A stretch of 64,000 bases of DNA from Arthrobacter sp. ISL-72 (GCF_018613755.1 NZ_JAGGPP010000027.1:62001-126000); one strand, 5' to 3'. Positions 34,664 through 43,936 are shown, numbered from the stretch's first letter. Numbers and translations: made by a program. Notes: a model not told the origin generated them from the sequence alone.

Positions 34664-35590
34664 ATGAGCTCAACAACGTTGGAACCCAACCCTTCAGGCC
34701 GCCGCAGTCAAAGCGCAGGGAACCCGCAGGCCGGCGGTCCTGCTGGGCAGGACGCGCGTTCGGCCGCCCGCCAGGCCTCACCCGGACCCGGCCCAAGTTT
34801 CCTGCGCGTGCTGAACTCGGAGTTCATCAAGTTCCGTACCCTGCTGTCCACGCTCATCCTGCTCGGTTCCACGATGCTGGTGATGGTGGGCTTCGGTGCC
34901 CTGGCCGCATGGTCGACAGGGCAGTTCCGCGAGCAGATGGCATCCGATCCGGAAGCTGCAGCCCAGATGGCTGCCCAGGGCGGAGACATTGCGGTAAGCG
35001 CACCCACGTCAGGCATCGCGTTCGCCCAGCTGATTCTTGGGTCCCTGGGTGTCCTGCTCATGAGCTCCGAGTTCACTACCGGAATGGCGCGCTCCACGTT
35101 CGCGGCCGTGCCGAAGAGGATCCCTGCCTTTGTGGCGAAGTTTGTTGTGGTTGTGGTGGTGTCGTTCGTCCTCACCGGCGTTTCCACCCTGCTGGCCGGC
35201 CTGGTGTCCGTCCCCATCCTGGACAACTACAACCTCAGCCTGGACCTGACCAGCTCCCAGTCCGTCAAGCTCCTCCTCGTCAACAGCCTCTACGTGGCCG
35301 CTGTGGCCTCCATCGGCATGTCGCTGGGCAGCATCATCCGGAACTCAGCCGGCGGAATCATGAGCCTGGTAGGCCTGTTCTTTGTGGCACCGATCGCCTT
35401 CCAGCTGATTCCCGGCGACTTCTTCGAGGAAGCCCGCAAGTACCTTCCCGGCAACACGGTCACGCCGCTGACGGCGGTGGAACACCTCGACGGGAACCTC
35501 GAAGTGTGGCAGGCAGCCCTGGTGCTCGGCGCGTGGGTGGTAGTGCCGGCGGTTCTTGCCATGATCCTGCTCAAGAAGCGCGACGTATGA
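34664..35590 (+). CDS. ABC transporter permease
   Basis: The 308-residue protein has a Pro/Gly-rich N-terminal tail (1-45) and six hydrophobic segments typical of ABC-2-type permeases: LLSTLILLGSTMLVMVGFG, AFAQLILGSLGVLLMSSEF, FVVVVVVSFVLTGVSTLL and further ones to the C-terminus. It starts two bases after the ATPase stop and is followed by the histidine kinase 38 bases downstream. The substrate is unknown; export of a lipid, peptide or drug is likely from family behaviour. Confidence 0.9.
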   Translation: MSSTTLEPNPSGRRSQSAGNPQAGGPAGQDARSAARQASPGPGPSFLRVLNSEFIKFRTLLSTLILLGSTMLVMVGFGALAAWSTGQFREQMASDPEAAAQMAAQGGDIAVSAPTSGIAFAQLILGSLGVLLMSSEFTTGMARSTFAAVPKRIPAFVAKFVVVVVVSFVLTGVSTLLAGLVSVPILDNYNLSLDLTSSQSVKLLLVNSLYVAAVASIGMSLGSIIRNSAGGIMSLVGLFFVAPIAFQLIPGDFFEEARKYLPGNTVTPLTAVEHLDGNLEVWQAALVLGAWVVVPAVLAMILLKKRDV

Positions 35591-35628
35591 GCGGGCCCCG
35601 CAGCGGAAGTGCCGTTTAGGCTCAACCC

Positions 35629-36954
35629 ATGCTTAAAGAAGCGCTGGCGAAGGACGCATCGGCGGGAAACCTGGTCGATGCGTCCTTTGCCGAACTCGCG
35701 GACCGCCGCCGCGGCAGGCTCCGCCGTTACCTGCACCGCCGCCCCCGTGTCATGGACGCTGTGGTGGTGCTCTGCTATTTGCTCCTGGTCATGCCCACCG
35801 CGGTGGACACCGTGCTCGACGGCGACTGGCACGCAACTGCGCTGCTCGCAGCCATCGCCACGGTGCTCTTTTTCCGGCGGTCCCGTCCGGTGGCCGTGGT
35901 TGCCACAGTGGCAGCGCTCGAAGTTGGCGTCACGTACCTGCATCCCTGGGGTTCCAATGTGTCCGCAGGGCTGTGGTTTGCCCTTTACGCGTTGGCCGTC
36001 CGGCGCACTCGCAAGTTCGCCATCACGGCACTGGCGCTGGCCAACGCGCCGCTGTCCCTGCTGTACTTCCTCACCCTCGTAGGGCCGCTGGAACGGGCCC
36101 TGCCCAACGGAGGTCCCGCGGCGCCGGAGAATTCGCAGCTGGTCTTCGGGATCGTCGCGGGCATCACCATCACGCTGTCCAACATCATCGCCACCGGAAT
36201 CGGCATCTCGGTCCGGCAGCGCCGCGAACACGAACAGGAAATCGCCGCCTGGGCGGCACGGACTGCCGAGCTGGGTTCCGTCACCGAACGCAACCGGATC
36301 GCCAGGGAGATGCACGACGTCGTGGCTCACTCCCTGACGGTCATGGTCACCTTGTCCGACGGCGCCGCAGTGGTGGTCAGGAAGAGTCCGGACCGGGCCG
36401 CCGAGGTGCTTGCCGAACTTTCCCGGACCGGACGAACGGCGCTGGCTGACATGCGCCGGGTGCTGGGTGTCCTCCGGGACGAAACGCCCGTACAGGCACC
36501 CCGCCGGCCGCTGAGCGCGGGAAACAGCCTTAACAAGCTCCTTGAGGGTTTCCGCACAGCGGGATTGCCGCTGCACTATTCGCATACCGGGCCGGCCCTT
36601 CCTGACGACGCTGCGTTCCAGCTGACCGTCTACCGGATTGTGCAGGAATCGCTCACGAATGTGCTCCGGTACGGCCGGGCGCTGAGCCGGGTGGACGTCA
36701 ATATGGTCCGCGCCGACGGCGCAGTCAGCATTGAAGTGCTCGACGACGGCAAGGGCACCATGGGAGCGGGGTCCGCGGCCGGACCGGGAACGGCATCCGC
36801 CGGAGCCGGGCCCCAGGGGTCCGGCCAGGGCCTGACCGGCATGCGCGAGCGGGCCGGCATCTATGGCGGTACGGTGGAAGCCGGACGGCCGACCGGCGGC
36901 GGATGGCGCGTCAGGGCGGTACTGAATTGGAATGGGGACCAAGGAAAATCATGA
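35629..36954 (+). CDS. Two-component sensor histidine kinase (NarL/DesK type)
   Basis: About five membrane segments in the first 200 residues lead into a HisKA_3 dimerisation helix with RNRIAREMHDVVAHSLTVMV, whose histidine is the phosphorylation site. A HATPase domain follows, with N- and G-boxes (IVQESLTNVLRYGR, EVLDDGKG, GQGLTGMRERAGIYGG). A Gly/Ala-rich insertion lies inside the ATP lid. It overlaps its response regulator by 4 bases (ATGA). Sensing is probably via the membrane domain or the linked ABC transporter. Confidence 0.92.
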   Translation: MLKEALAKDASAGNLVDASFAELADRRRGRLRRYLHRRPRVMDAVVVLCYLLLVMPTAVDTVLDGDWHATALLAAIATVLFFRRSRPVAVVATVAALEVGVTYLHPWGSNVSAGLWFALYALAVRRTRKFAITALALANAPLSLLYFLTLVGPLERALPNGGPAAPENSQLVFGIVAGITITLSNIIATGIGISVRQRREHEQEIAAWAARTAELGSVTERNRIAREMHDVVAHSLTVMVTLSDGAAVVVRKSPDRAAEVLAELSRTGRTALADMRRVLGVLRDETPVQAPRRPLSAGNSLNKLLEGFRTAGLPLHYSHTGPALPDDAAFQLTVYRIVQESLTNVLRYGRALSRVDVNMVRADGAVSIEVLDDGKGTMGAGSAAGPGTASAGAGPQGSGQGLTGMRERAGIYGGTVEAGRPTGGGWRVRAVLNWNGDQGKS

Positions 36955-37703
36955 CTGGCAATGCACCGATCAAAGTCCTGCTCGTGGATGATCAGCCGCT
37001 GCTGCGGATGGGCTTCCGGCTCATCCTGGAGGGCGAGGATGACCTGCAGGTCGTGGGCGAAGCATCCGACGGGGCGGAGGCCATCCGGCAGGTCCGGGAA
37101 TTGAACCCGGACGTAGTGCTGATGGATGTCCGGATGCCCGTACTGGACGGAATCGAGGCAACCAGGGCAATCACCTCCTCGGGCGCCTGGGCGAAGATCA
37201 TCATCCTGACGACGTTCGACCTGGACGAGTACGCTTTTGCAGGGCTGCAGGCCGGCGCTTCCGCGTTCCTGCTCAAAGATGTTGCCCCGGCAGACCTCGT
37301 GAGCGCAGTGCGCGTGGTGGCGAGCGGAGATGCCGTAGTGGCGCCGCGCATCACGCGCCGCCTGCTGGATGCCTACGTCCGCGGGGAACAGCCCTCCACC
37401 GTTGGGGCCGGACAGCGGGTGGCTTCCGGGCACGCAACTGGCCGGGTCAGGCAGACGACCGGCGACGGGCATTACCGGGACCCGTTACTGGAAGACCTCA
37501 CGCCGCGTGAGACGGAAATGCTCGAGGCGATGGCCGAAGGCCTGTCTAACGCCGAGATCGCCCACCGGTTCTTCCTCTCCGAGGCAACCGTGAAAACGCA
37601 CGTGCGCCGGATCCTCGCCAAACTGCACCTCCGCGACAGGGTCCAAGCGGTGGTCTATGCATACGAAACCGGACTGGTGATCCCCAGCAATCCCGACTAC
37701 TAG
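36951..37703 (+). CDS. Response regulator, NarL/LuxR family
   Basis: The 250-residue protein has a receiver domain with the phospho-acceptor Asp in VVLMDVRMPVLDG and a LuxR-type helix-turn-helix (LTPRETEMLEAMAEGLSNAE, then VKTHVRRILAKLHLRDRVQA). A 40-residue Gly/Arg/Ser-rich insertion joins them (VRGEQPSTVGAGQRVASGH). ATG 36951 overlaps the kinase stop; a longer frame from 36903 would start inside the kinase. It likely controls the adjacent ABC transporter. It is not the DosR partner of the boxes at 40373 and 40451 on present evidence. Confidence 0.93.
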   Translation: MTGNAPIKVLLVDDQPLLRMGFRLILEGEDDLQVVGEASDGAEAIRQVRELNPDVVLMDVRMPVLDGIEATRAITSSGAWAKIIILTTFDLDEYAFAGLQAGASAFLLKDVAPADLVSAVRVVASGDAVVAPRITRRLLDAYVRGEQPSTVGAGQRVASGHATGRVRQTTGDGHYRDPLLEDLTPRETEMLEAMAEGLSNAEIAHRFFLSEATVKTHVRRILAKLHLRDRVQAVVYAYETGLVIPSNPDY

Positions 37704-37934
37704 CTGCTTCGAGGTAAGATTTCCGGCACATTTCATTGTTTCGTGCCAGTCTATCTATGTTGCATATTTGTGGTGTTCATTGGAGGAAGCTCCGTTTGCG
37801 GCCCGGTCAAAATGTTCGACTGCACAAGCTAAGGCTTCCGGCCTCCGGGCTAGGGTGAAAAAGAAATGTGGCCTGACGCACGCGAAACCCGTGCCCGCAC
37901 CGGGCCCGCACCCTCAACGAAGGACGGCGCTTCC

Positions 37935-39383
37935 ATGCACGCTGACCAACAGCTCTCCAAATCCTTGAAACCACGGCACTTGTCCATGATCGCCATTGCC
38001 GGCGTGATCGGTGCTGGGCTCTTTGTGGGCTCGGGTGCTGCCATCCAGCAGGCGGGCCCGGGGATCCTGCTTGCCTACATGGCGGCAGGAATCGTAGTGA
38101 TCCTGGTGATGCGGATGCTGGGGGAGATGGCCGCGGCCAGCCCCGAGACCGGGTCCTTCTCCACCTACGCGGATAAGGCCCTGGGCCGGTGGGCCGGTTT
38201 CAGCATCGGCTGGCTCTACGCATGGTTCTGGATCATCGTCCTGGGAATCGAAGCGACTGCGGGGGCAGCGATCATGCACCGCTGGGTTCCGGGTATCGAC
38301 CAGTGGGTGTGGGCGCTGGTCCTGATGGTGTTGCTGACGCTCACCAACCTCGGATCGGTAAAATCCTACGGCGAGTTCGAGTTCTGGTTTGCCTCTATCA
38401 AGGTGGCGGCCATCGTGCTGTTCCTGCTCTTCGGTATCGCGGCCATTCTGGGCCTGGTTCCCGGAGTTCCCGCACCCGGGCTGGACAATTTGATCAACAA
38501 CGGCGGAGTCCTCCCGAACGGGCCGGGGGCAGTGCTCGCCGGCATACTTGTGGTCGTGTTCTCCTTCTTCGGAGCTGAAATCGCCACCATCGCGGCCGGT
38601 GAATCCGAGAATCCGGTGGATGCCGTCAAGAAGGCCGTCAAATCCACTGTCTGGCGGATCCTGGTCTTCTACATCGGCTCCATTGCCATCGTGGTCACGC
38701 TGCTGCCGTGGAACTCCGCGTCCGTGGCCAAGAGCCCGTACGTCGCGGTGATCGAACTGTTCGGCATCCCCGGCGCCGGAACCATCATGGATGTCGTGGT
38801 GCTGACCTCGGTGCTGTCCTGCCTGAACTCGGGCCTCTACACAGCCAGCCGCATGCTTTTCTCGCTCTCCAGCCGCGGCGATGCACCCCGGGCGTGGACG
38901 AGGATTTCCAAGAGGGGCGTTCCGGCCGCTGCCGTGCTGGCCTCGACCGTGGTGGGTTTCATCACCGTGGGCCTGAACTACGTTGCACCGGACACGGTGT
39001 TCCTGTTCCTTGTCAACACTTCGGGTGCGATTGCGCTGTTCGTCTGGCTGGTCATCGCCTCCTCGCAGCTGGTCCTCCGGCGGCGGATGGGTGCAGCCGC
39101 CCAGGACCTTGCCCTCAAGATGTGGCTCTTCCCGTACCTGACCTGGGTGGCCATCGCCAGTATCGTTGCACTGCTGATCGGCATGGTGATTGTGGAATCC
39201 ACACGCGAGTCGCTGCTGCTTTCGCTGGCGCTGGCCGCCGTGGTGGTGGGCCTCGGTGTCTGGCGTTACCGCAAGGGCATCCCTGCGTCCGAAGCGGAGG
39301 CCCCGGCCGGAACCGAAACACGGGCAAACGATACCGACACGCGGACAGAACAATCCGGCGCGCACGCAGGCACGGCGTCGTGA
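37935..39383 (+). CDS. Amino acid permease (GABA/AAT family)
   Basis: The 482-residue protein has 12 predicted membrane segments and the family opening LKPRHLSMIAIAGVIGAGLF followed by VGSGAAIQQAGPG, typical of AAT-family transporters (GabP, AnsP, AroP relatives). The GESENP motif (AAGESENPVDAV) is characteristic. I start at ATG 37935 (MHADQQLSKS); a longer frame from 37866 is unlikely. The hydrophilic C-terminus (about 450-482) is rich in Glu/Thr. The substrate is not determinable; GABA or a related amino acid is plausible. It lies 231 bases downstream of the response regulator, in a stretch with no gene seen. Confidence 0.9.
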   Translation: MHADQQLSKSLKPRHLSMIAIAGVIGAGLFVGSGAAIQQAGPGILLAYMAAGIVVILVMRMLGEMAAASPETGSFSTYADKALGRWAGFSIGWLYAWFWIIVLGIEATAGAAIMHRWVPGIDQWVWALVLMVLLTLTNLGSVKSYGEFEFWFASIKVAAIVLFLLFGIAAILGLVPGVPAPGLDNLINNGGVLPNGPGAVLAGILVVVFSFFGAEIATIAAGESENPVDAVKKAVKSTVWRILVFYIGSIAIVVTLLPWNSASVAKSPYVAVIELFGIPGAGTIMDVVVLTSVLSCLNSGLYTASRMLFSLSSRGDAPRAWTRISKRGVPAAAVLASTVVGFITVGLNYVAPDTVFLFLVNTSGAIALFVWLVIASSQLVLRRRMGAAAQDLALKMWLFPYLTWVAIASIVALLIGMVIVESTRESLLLSLALAAVVVGLGVWRYRKGIPASEAEAPAGTETRANDTDTRTEQSGAHAGTAS

Positions 39384-39457
39384 TATCCAGGCGTTAGCCT
39401 GATTGTCCAAGCGTTAGTCCAGCCGGGAGCCACCGGCGGAACCGGGAGTCCGGTCAC

Positions 39458-39706
39458 CTAATCCAGGTGGCCGGACTTCTGGTTTCCGGGCTCCGCGTCG
39501 GACGTCGCGGAAATCCTGGTCCGGATGAACCTGACGTCCTCGGCGCTAAGCTGGATTCCGCCGTGCTGGTCGCGGACCACCGGCTCATCCGCCACCCGTT
39601 CAACAACGCTTGCGATCGTCCTGGGCAACACCACACAGCCTGGATTGTTGATGAGCCACCGGCGGGTGGCGGGATCAAGGCGGTGCCACTGCGATTTCAG
39701 TTCCAT
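39458..39706 (-). CDS. Hypothetical protein (82 aa), conserved-looking
   Basis: The protein (MELKSQWHRLDPATRRWLIN then NPGCVVLPRTIASVVERVAD) has a soluble, helix-rich profile with one cysteine and no transmembrane segment. I do not recognise a named family. It lies downstream of the small heat-shock gene on the same strand, 68 bases away, and may be co-transcribed with it under the DosR-like boxes. Confidence 0.6.
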   Translation of the reverse strand: MELKSQWHRLDPATRRWLINNPGCVVLPRTIASVVERVADEPVVRDQHGGIQLSAEDVRFIRTRISATSDAEPGNQKSGHLD

Positions 39707-39774
39707 TGACGGACCCGTTCCATTATTCTGTTGCTTCTTCCCGGTTGCCCCGGCTGGATGGTGATGCGCTGAAG

Positions 39775-40260
39775 TTAATCCCGGCTGATGGGGAGCCGCT
39801 TCTCCGCGGCATCCGTTCCCGGCGCACCGGGAAGCGGGGTCCTGACTTCCAGGACGCCCTCCCGGAAGGACACCTTGATGTCCGTTTCCGTGACCCCCGC
39901 CGGCACTGGCAGGTTGCGGGTGAAGGGACGGTACCGCAAGCCGGAACGCAAGCGTGCACTGTCGGGATGGTCATGGGATTCTGCAAGCCCTGCCCGGATC
40001 TGCGGCACGCTTCCGGCCACGGCTACCTGGATGTCGCCGTCCGGGTCCGCTCCGGGCAGCTCGGCCCGGACCACGAGCGTCTCCTGATCGACGTACTCGT
40101 CTACGGTGACCTCCTCGGTACGGAGGTTGGCCGGTTCATCCGCGGCGCTGAAGGTCCGCCCGACGCCGCCAACGAACTCCGGGGTGGTCCTTCCGGACCC
40201 GTCCTGTGCGGACGGCCACCTGGCCGGTTCGAAGGGGGACCATTTCAACGCACCGGACAT
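39775..40260 (-). CDS. Small heat-shock protein (Hsp20/alpha-crystallin)
   Basis: The 161-residue protein has an alpha-crystallin domain with VVRAELPGADPDGDIQVAV and the C-terminal GVLEVRTPLPG segment. GGGGAG lies ahead of the ATG at 40260; the longer frame to 40320 has no support. Small HSPs hold unfolded proteins. In M. tuberculosis the homologue HspX (Acr) is the strongest DosR-regulon product. Here two DosR-like boxes lie about 110 and 190 bases upstream, suggesting induction by hypoxia or redox stress. Confidence 0.87.
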   Translation of the reverse strand: MSGALKWSPFEPARWPSAQDGSGRTTPEFVGGVGRTFSAADEPANLRTEEVTVDEYVDQETLVVRAELPGADPDGDIQVAVAGSVPQIRAGLAESHDHPDSARLRSGLRYRPFTRNLPVPAGVTETDIKVSFREGVLEVRTPLPGAPGTDAAEKRLPISRD

Positions 40261-40372
40261 AGCTTTTCTCCCCTGGGTAGTTCTTGTGGCGACGCGCCAT
40301 TGGCGCGTGGCAGGGGCCATCCGCGGGCAACCCTGACCATAGACCAGTAGACACCCATCCGGAGACGGGGAC

Positions 40373-40388
40373 TAGGGACCAAAGTCCC
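40373..40388. promoter_or_regulatory. DosR/DevR-like box 1
   Basis: AGGGACCAAAGTCCCT has perfect AGGGAC/GTCCCT arms with a 4-base spacer. The DosR consensus core is GGGAC-TWWA-GTCCC with the same arms and spacing. It lies between the divergent hsp20 and DUF1508 genes. Confidence 0.6.
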
Positions 40389-40450
40389 TGGATGAGCTGG
40401 GCACTCAGCTGAAGCAGGGGTGTGGGCATAATTCAGAATTGGTCCGTTTA

Positions 40451-40466
40451 AGGGACTTTCGTCCCT
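40451..40466. promoter_or_regulatory. DosR/DevR-like box 2
   Basis: AGGGACTTTCGTCCCT repeats the same arms and spacing with the spacer TTTC and matches the 20-base DosR consensus at most positions (TTA before and TAA after the core). It is 78 bases from box 1, as expected for paired DosR sites. Confidence 0.62.
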
Positions 40467-40546
40467 AACGCCGCCCGGGGCTGGCGGGCATCATTGTGGG
40501 GAACCTCTCCGGTCACCTCAAGCCGATCACCCCAGCGAAGGAAAAC

Positions 40547-40879
40547 ATGGCGGGACAATTCGAACTTTACATTGACGAGGCATCCGAGGTCCGGTTCAGG
40601 ATGATCGGACCGGACGGCACTGTGCTGGCCGTTTCACGGTCGTTTCCGGACACCAAGGCAGCTGCTGCCGGTATAGCGGCCATGCGTGAATGTGCCGGCA
40701 CCGGCCTGATCAGCAACCTCGCCCAGGGAGTCCGTGAAAGCCAGGGCGTCCGCGAAGGCCAGGCGCTTCGTCAAGCCCCGGGCACCCGCCAAGCGGCAAA
40801 TGCGCCGGCTGCGGGCAGCGCTGTCGCCCCTGCCGTAGCCGCACAGCGTGCTCACAGGAAAGGTCTATGCGCCGCATAG
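40547..40879 (+). CDS. DUF1508 (YegP-like) domain protein
   Basis: The 110-residue protein begins MAGQFELYIDEASEVRFRMI and has the short YegP repeat fold with GPDGTVLAVSRSFPDTKAAA. One DUF1508 repeat is seen instead of the usual two. The C-terminal half is low complexity with imperfect Arg-Gln-Gly repeats (GVRESQGVREGQALRQAPGT). The family is often expressed in stress or dormancy and has no defined biochemical role. The DosR-like boxes upstream suggest co-regulation with hsp20. Start ATG with GAAGGA upstream. Confidence 0.75.
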   Translation: MAGQFELYIDEASEVRFRMIGPDGTVLAVSRSFPDTKAAAAGIAAMRECAGTGLISNLAQGVRESQGVREGQALRQAPGTRQAANAPAAGSAVAPAVAAQRAHRKGLCAA

Positions 40880-40901
40880 GCCCCCGGAGTTTCATGGCTC
40901 C

Positions 40902-41816
40902 ATGAGCACTTCACCGCAGCCTCCCCATGAACCCCACCCCAACCACGACCGCGGCCTGGAATTCGACCTCTCCACCCTGATGAGCAGGCGTTCCCTGGGC
41001 CTGTTTTTCGGTGCCGGCACCGCAGCGGCGGCCCTCGCGGCATGCACGCCGGGCGGGTCCACCTCCGGAGCCACGGGCGGCACGGCGCCGGCCTCCGCCG
41101 GCAGTTCGGCAACAACGGCGGCCCCGGGCGCGTCTGTTTCGGCGAGACCGTCGGCGTCCCCGACGCTCACCCGGGCCATCGCTGAATGCGGCGTCGAAGT
41201 TCCGCAGGAAACTGCCGGACCGTATCCGGGCGACGGGTCGAACGGTCCCAACGTCCTGGAAGCTTCCGGCGTGATCCGGCAGGACATCACGGCCAGCTTC
41301 GGGACGTCCGGGATCAAGGCCGAAGGGGTCCCCTTGACCGTCTCCCTGACCCTGCTGGACAACTCCAACGGCTGCAAACCGCTGGCGGGAGCCGCCGTCT
41401 ATGCCTGGCACTGCGACCGCGACGGCAAGTACTCCATGTACGACTCCGGGCTTGAACGCGAGAACTACCTCCGGGGAGTCCAGGAAGCGGACGAAAACGG
41501 GCAGCTCTCGTTCAGCACCATCTTTCCCGGGGCGTACAACGGCCGCTGGCCGCACATCCACTTCGAAGTTTTCGAATCCATGAGCAATGCCACCGCGGCG
41601 GGCCAGGTGCTGGCCGTTTCCCAGATCGCCCTGACTGAGGCAGCCTGCAACGAGGTCTACGCGACGGCGGGCTATGAAACCAGCAAACGGAACTTCCCCA
41701 ACACCACACTCACCTCGGACAACGTCTTTGGTGACGACGGCGGGATCCACCAGTTGGCCACGATGTCCGGTTCTGCTGCGGGCGGCTACACGGCGGGACT
41801 CAACGTCACCGTTTAG
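40902..41816 (+). CDS. Intradiol dioxygenase-like protein with Tat/lipoprotein signal
   Basis: The 304-residue protein has SRRSLGLFF (28-36), a twin-arginine-type signal, followed by a lipobox ending LAAC at Cys48, so export by Tat and lipid anchoring are predicted. A Ser/Ala/Gly linker leads to an intradiol ring-cleavage dioxygenase fold with YAWHCDRDGKYSMYD and the metal-binding histidine segment GRWPHIHFEVF. These Fe(III) enzymes cleave catechols. An exported lipoprotein form is unusual for classical catabolic dioxygenases but common among actinobacterial relatives. Substrate unknown. Confidence 0.85.
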   Translation: MSTSPQPPHEPHPNHDRGLEFDLSTLMSRRSLGLFFGAGTAAAALAACTPGGSTSGATGGTAPASAGSSATTAAPGASVSARPSASPTLTRAIAECGVEVPQETAGPYPGDGSNGPNVLEASGVIRQDITASFGTSGIKAEGVPLTVSLTLLDNSNGCKPLAGAAVYAWHCDRDGKYSMYDSGLERENYLRGVQEADENGQLSFSTIFPGAYNGRWPHIHFEVFESMSNATAAGQVLAVSQIALTEAACNEVYATAGYETSKRNFPNTTLTSDNVFGDDGGIHQLATMSGSAAGGYTAGLNVTV

Positions 41817-41881
41817 CGACCTCCTTCGGCGGACGGCGGGGTACAGCATCCCGGATGGTGCGGCACCGTAGACTCGGAGCC

Positions 41882-43264
41882 ATGCCTTCCAGTGCCACTG
41901 CCGCAGACCACATCCAGGACCTTGGCGCCTATGTCAGCGCGTCGCCGTCGAGCTTCCATGCCGTGCAGGAAGCTGCGAGGCGGCTGGACGAGTCGGGATT
42001 CACCGGCCTGGATGAGCTTCAGGCCTGGCCGGCCGGTTCCGGCGGCCCCACCGAACCAGGCGGCACGGACGGCGGCACGGACAGCGGCACGGAGAGTGGT
42101 GCTGCAGGACGGTTCTATGTGCTCCGCGACGGTGCCCTGATCGCCTGGGTGACCCCGGCGGGCGCCGGTCCCACCACCGGCTTCAACATCCTGGGGACGC
42201 ACACCGATTCGCCGTCTTTCAAGCTCAAGCCCAAACCCACCACGGGAAAGTTCGGCTGGCTGCAGGCAGGCGTGGAGGTCTACGGCGGACCGCTGTTGAA
42301 CTCCTGGCTGGACCGGGAACTGCAGCTGGCCGGGCGGCTGGTAATGCTGGACGGCACACAGCGCCTGACCGCCACCGGCCCCCTGCTTCGCTTCTCGCAA
42401 CTCGCCATCCACCTGGACCGGGCGGTCAACGACGGCCTGGTGCTGGACAAGCAGCAGCACATGAACCCCGTGTTCGGCCTCGGCGACCCCGCCGGCGAAG
42501 ACCTCCTCGCGCTGCTGGCGGCACGGGCCACCGCACCCGATCCCGGCTCGGCGCCGGTGGACCCGGCACAGATCGGCGGGTACGACGTCGTAGTGGCAGA
42601 CACGCAGCCGGCGGCGGTTTTCGGGGCCAAGGGAGAGTTCTTCGCCTCCGCCAGGCTGGACAACCTTTCGGCAACCCACGCGGGCCTGGCGGCGCTGATC
42701 GCACACGCCGGAACGCCGGTGGATGGCGGGCCGATTGCCGTGCTCGCGGCGTTCGACCACGAGGAGATCGGCTCCAACTCGCGGTCCGGCGCCTGCGGGC
42801 CGTTTCTTGAAGACGTCCTGGTTCGGATCTCGGACGGCCTGGGCGCGTCCGTCAGCCAGCGGCGGCAGGCGCTGGCGGCGTCGTTCTGTGTTTCTGCTGA
42901 CGCCGGACATGCGGTGCATCCGAATTACGCCGAGCGCCATGATCCCGTCAACCGCCCCGTGCTCAACGGCGGACCGCTGCTCAAAATCAACGCCAACCAG
43001 AGGTATGCAACCGATGCGCCGGGTGCCGCTTTCTGGGCACGGCTGTGCGGAGAGGCAGGCATCCCCTACCAGGAGTTCGTATCCAACAACGTGATGCCCT
43101 GCGGGTCCACCATCGGACCCTTGACGGCGACACGGCTGGGCATCCGGACCGTGGACGTGGGAGTGCCGCTGCTGTCCATGCACTCCGCACGCGAGCTCTG
43201 CGGGGTGGAGGACCCGCACCGGCTGGCCCGGGTCTCGGAACTGTTCTTCCGAACCGCGGCATAG
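41882..43264 (+). CDS. M18 family aminopeptidase
   Basis: The 460-residue metallopeptidase has the first metal site in GTHTDSP (H107), the catalytic DHEEIGSNSRSGA segment and the C-terminal MHSARELCG with its last histidine ligand. An extra Gly/Thr/Ser-rich insertion (about 52-75) separates strands in the N-terminal domain. The enzyme removes N-terminal residues, typically acidic or neutral, in the cytoplasm. ATG 41882 is preferred over an upstream GTG. It ends 3 bases before the convergent membrane-protein gene. Confidence 0.93.
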   Translation: MPSSATAADHIQDLGAYVSASPSSFHAVQEAARRLDESGFTGLDELQAWPAGSGGPTEPGGTDGGTDSGTESGAAGRFYVLRDGALIAWVTPAGAGPTTGFNILGTHTDSPSFKLKPKPTTGKFGWLQAGVEVYGGPLLNSWLDRELQLAGRLVMLDGTQRLTATGPLLRFSQLAIHLDRAVNDGLVLDKQQHMNPVFGLGDPAGEDLLALLAARATAPDPGSAPVDPAQIGGYDVVVADTQPAAVFGAKGEFFASARLDNLSATHAGLAALIAHAGTPVDGGPIAVLAAFDHEEIGSNSRSGACGPFLEDVLVRISDGLGASVSQRRQALAASFCVSADAGHAVHPNYAERHDPVNRPVLNGGPLLKINANQRYATDAPGAAFWARLCGEAGIPYQEFVSNNVMPCGSTIGPLTATRLGIRTVDVGVPLLSMHSARELCGVEDPHRLARVSELFFRTAA

Positions 43265-43267
43265 CCG

Positions 43268-43936
43268 TTAGGCGAGTCCGACCACCAGGTTGATGGTGGT
43301 GGCAAGGATCACTGTGCCGAAGAGATAGGAAAGCAGGCTGTGTTTTAGCGCTTCGGCCCTGATGACGTGGTTCTGCAGATTGGTGTCGGACACTTGGTAG
43401 GTCATGCCCAGGCTCGTCGCCAAATAGGCGAAATCCGTGTACTGGGGCGGGCGCTCCTGGTTGAAATCAATGCCGCCCGCGTCTGACCCGCCCCGCTTTG
43501 CGGGACTGTAGTACAGCTCGGCGTAGCGCAGGGTGAACAGTGTCTGCACCAGGATCCATGACACCGCGACGCAGGCGACGGCCAGGAACCCGCCTCCCAG
43601 TTGCGATCCGCCGTCCGTCTGGTGGGAGTCCACCACGACGGCGGCGACAGCAGCGAGGCTTGAGACGTTGGCCACCAGGATCAGCAGGTCGGTGGCGCTG
43701 CGGGAAGGGTCCTCCGCGGTGGCGTGGGCGCGCGTCCCGGCGGGGTCGAGGCGCCCCACCACCAGCCACACCCAGGCAACGTAGACCACTGCGGCGCTGG
43801 CCCAGCCGACAGCCGGCGCCTGCACCCAATGTCCGGACAGGCCTGTTGCCGCCGCGGCCGCCAGGCCCGCCGCAACCATGGCGAAGAACCGCAGCCGGCT
43901 TCGCTTGACCGTGGTGTGCGGAGGGTTGGTGTCCAT
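43268..43936 (-). CDS. DUF1345 family integral membrane protein
   Basis: The 222-residue protein has four to six hydrophobic segments (LRFFAMVAAGLAAAAATG, AVGWASAAVVYVAWVWLVV, LLILVANVSSLAAVAAVVV, LLSYLFGTVILATTINLVV) and the family-typical TDFAYLATSLGMTYQVSDT stretch. Function is not established. I start at ATG 43936 (MDTNPPHTTVKR); the longer frame is not supported. It is convergent with the aminopeptidase gene. Confidence 0.85.
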   Translation of the reverse strand: MDTNPPHTTVKRSRLRFFAMVAAGLAAAAATGLSGHWVQAPAVGWASAAVVYVAWVWLVVGRLDPAGTRAHATAEDPSRSATDLLILVANVSSLAAVAAVVVDSHQTDGGSQLGGGFLAVACVAVSWILVQTLFTLRYAELYYSPAKRGGSDAGGIDFNQERPPQYTDFAYLATSLGMTYQVSDTNLQNHVIRAEALKHSLLSYLFGTVILATTINLVVGLA

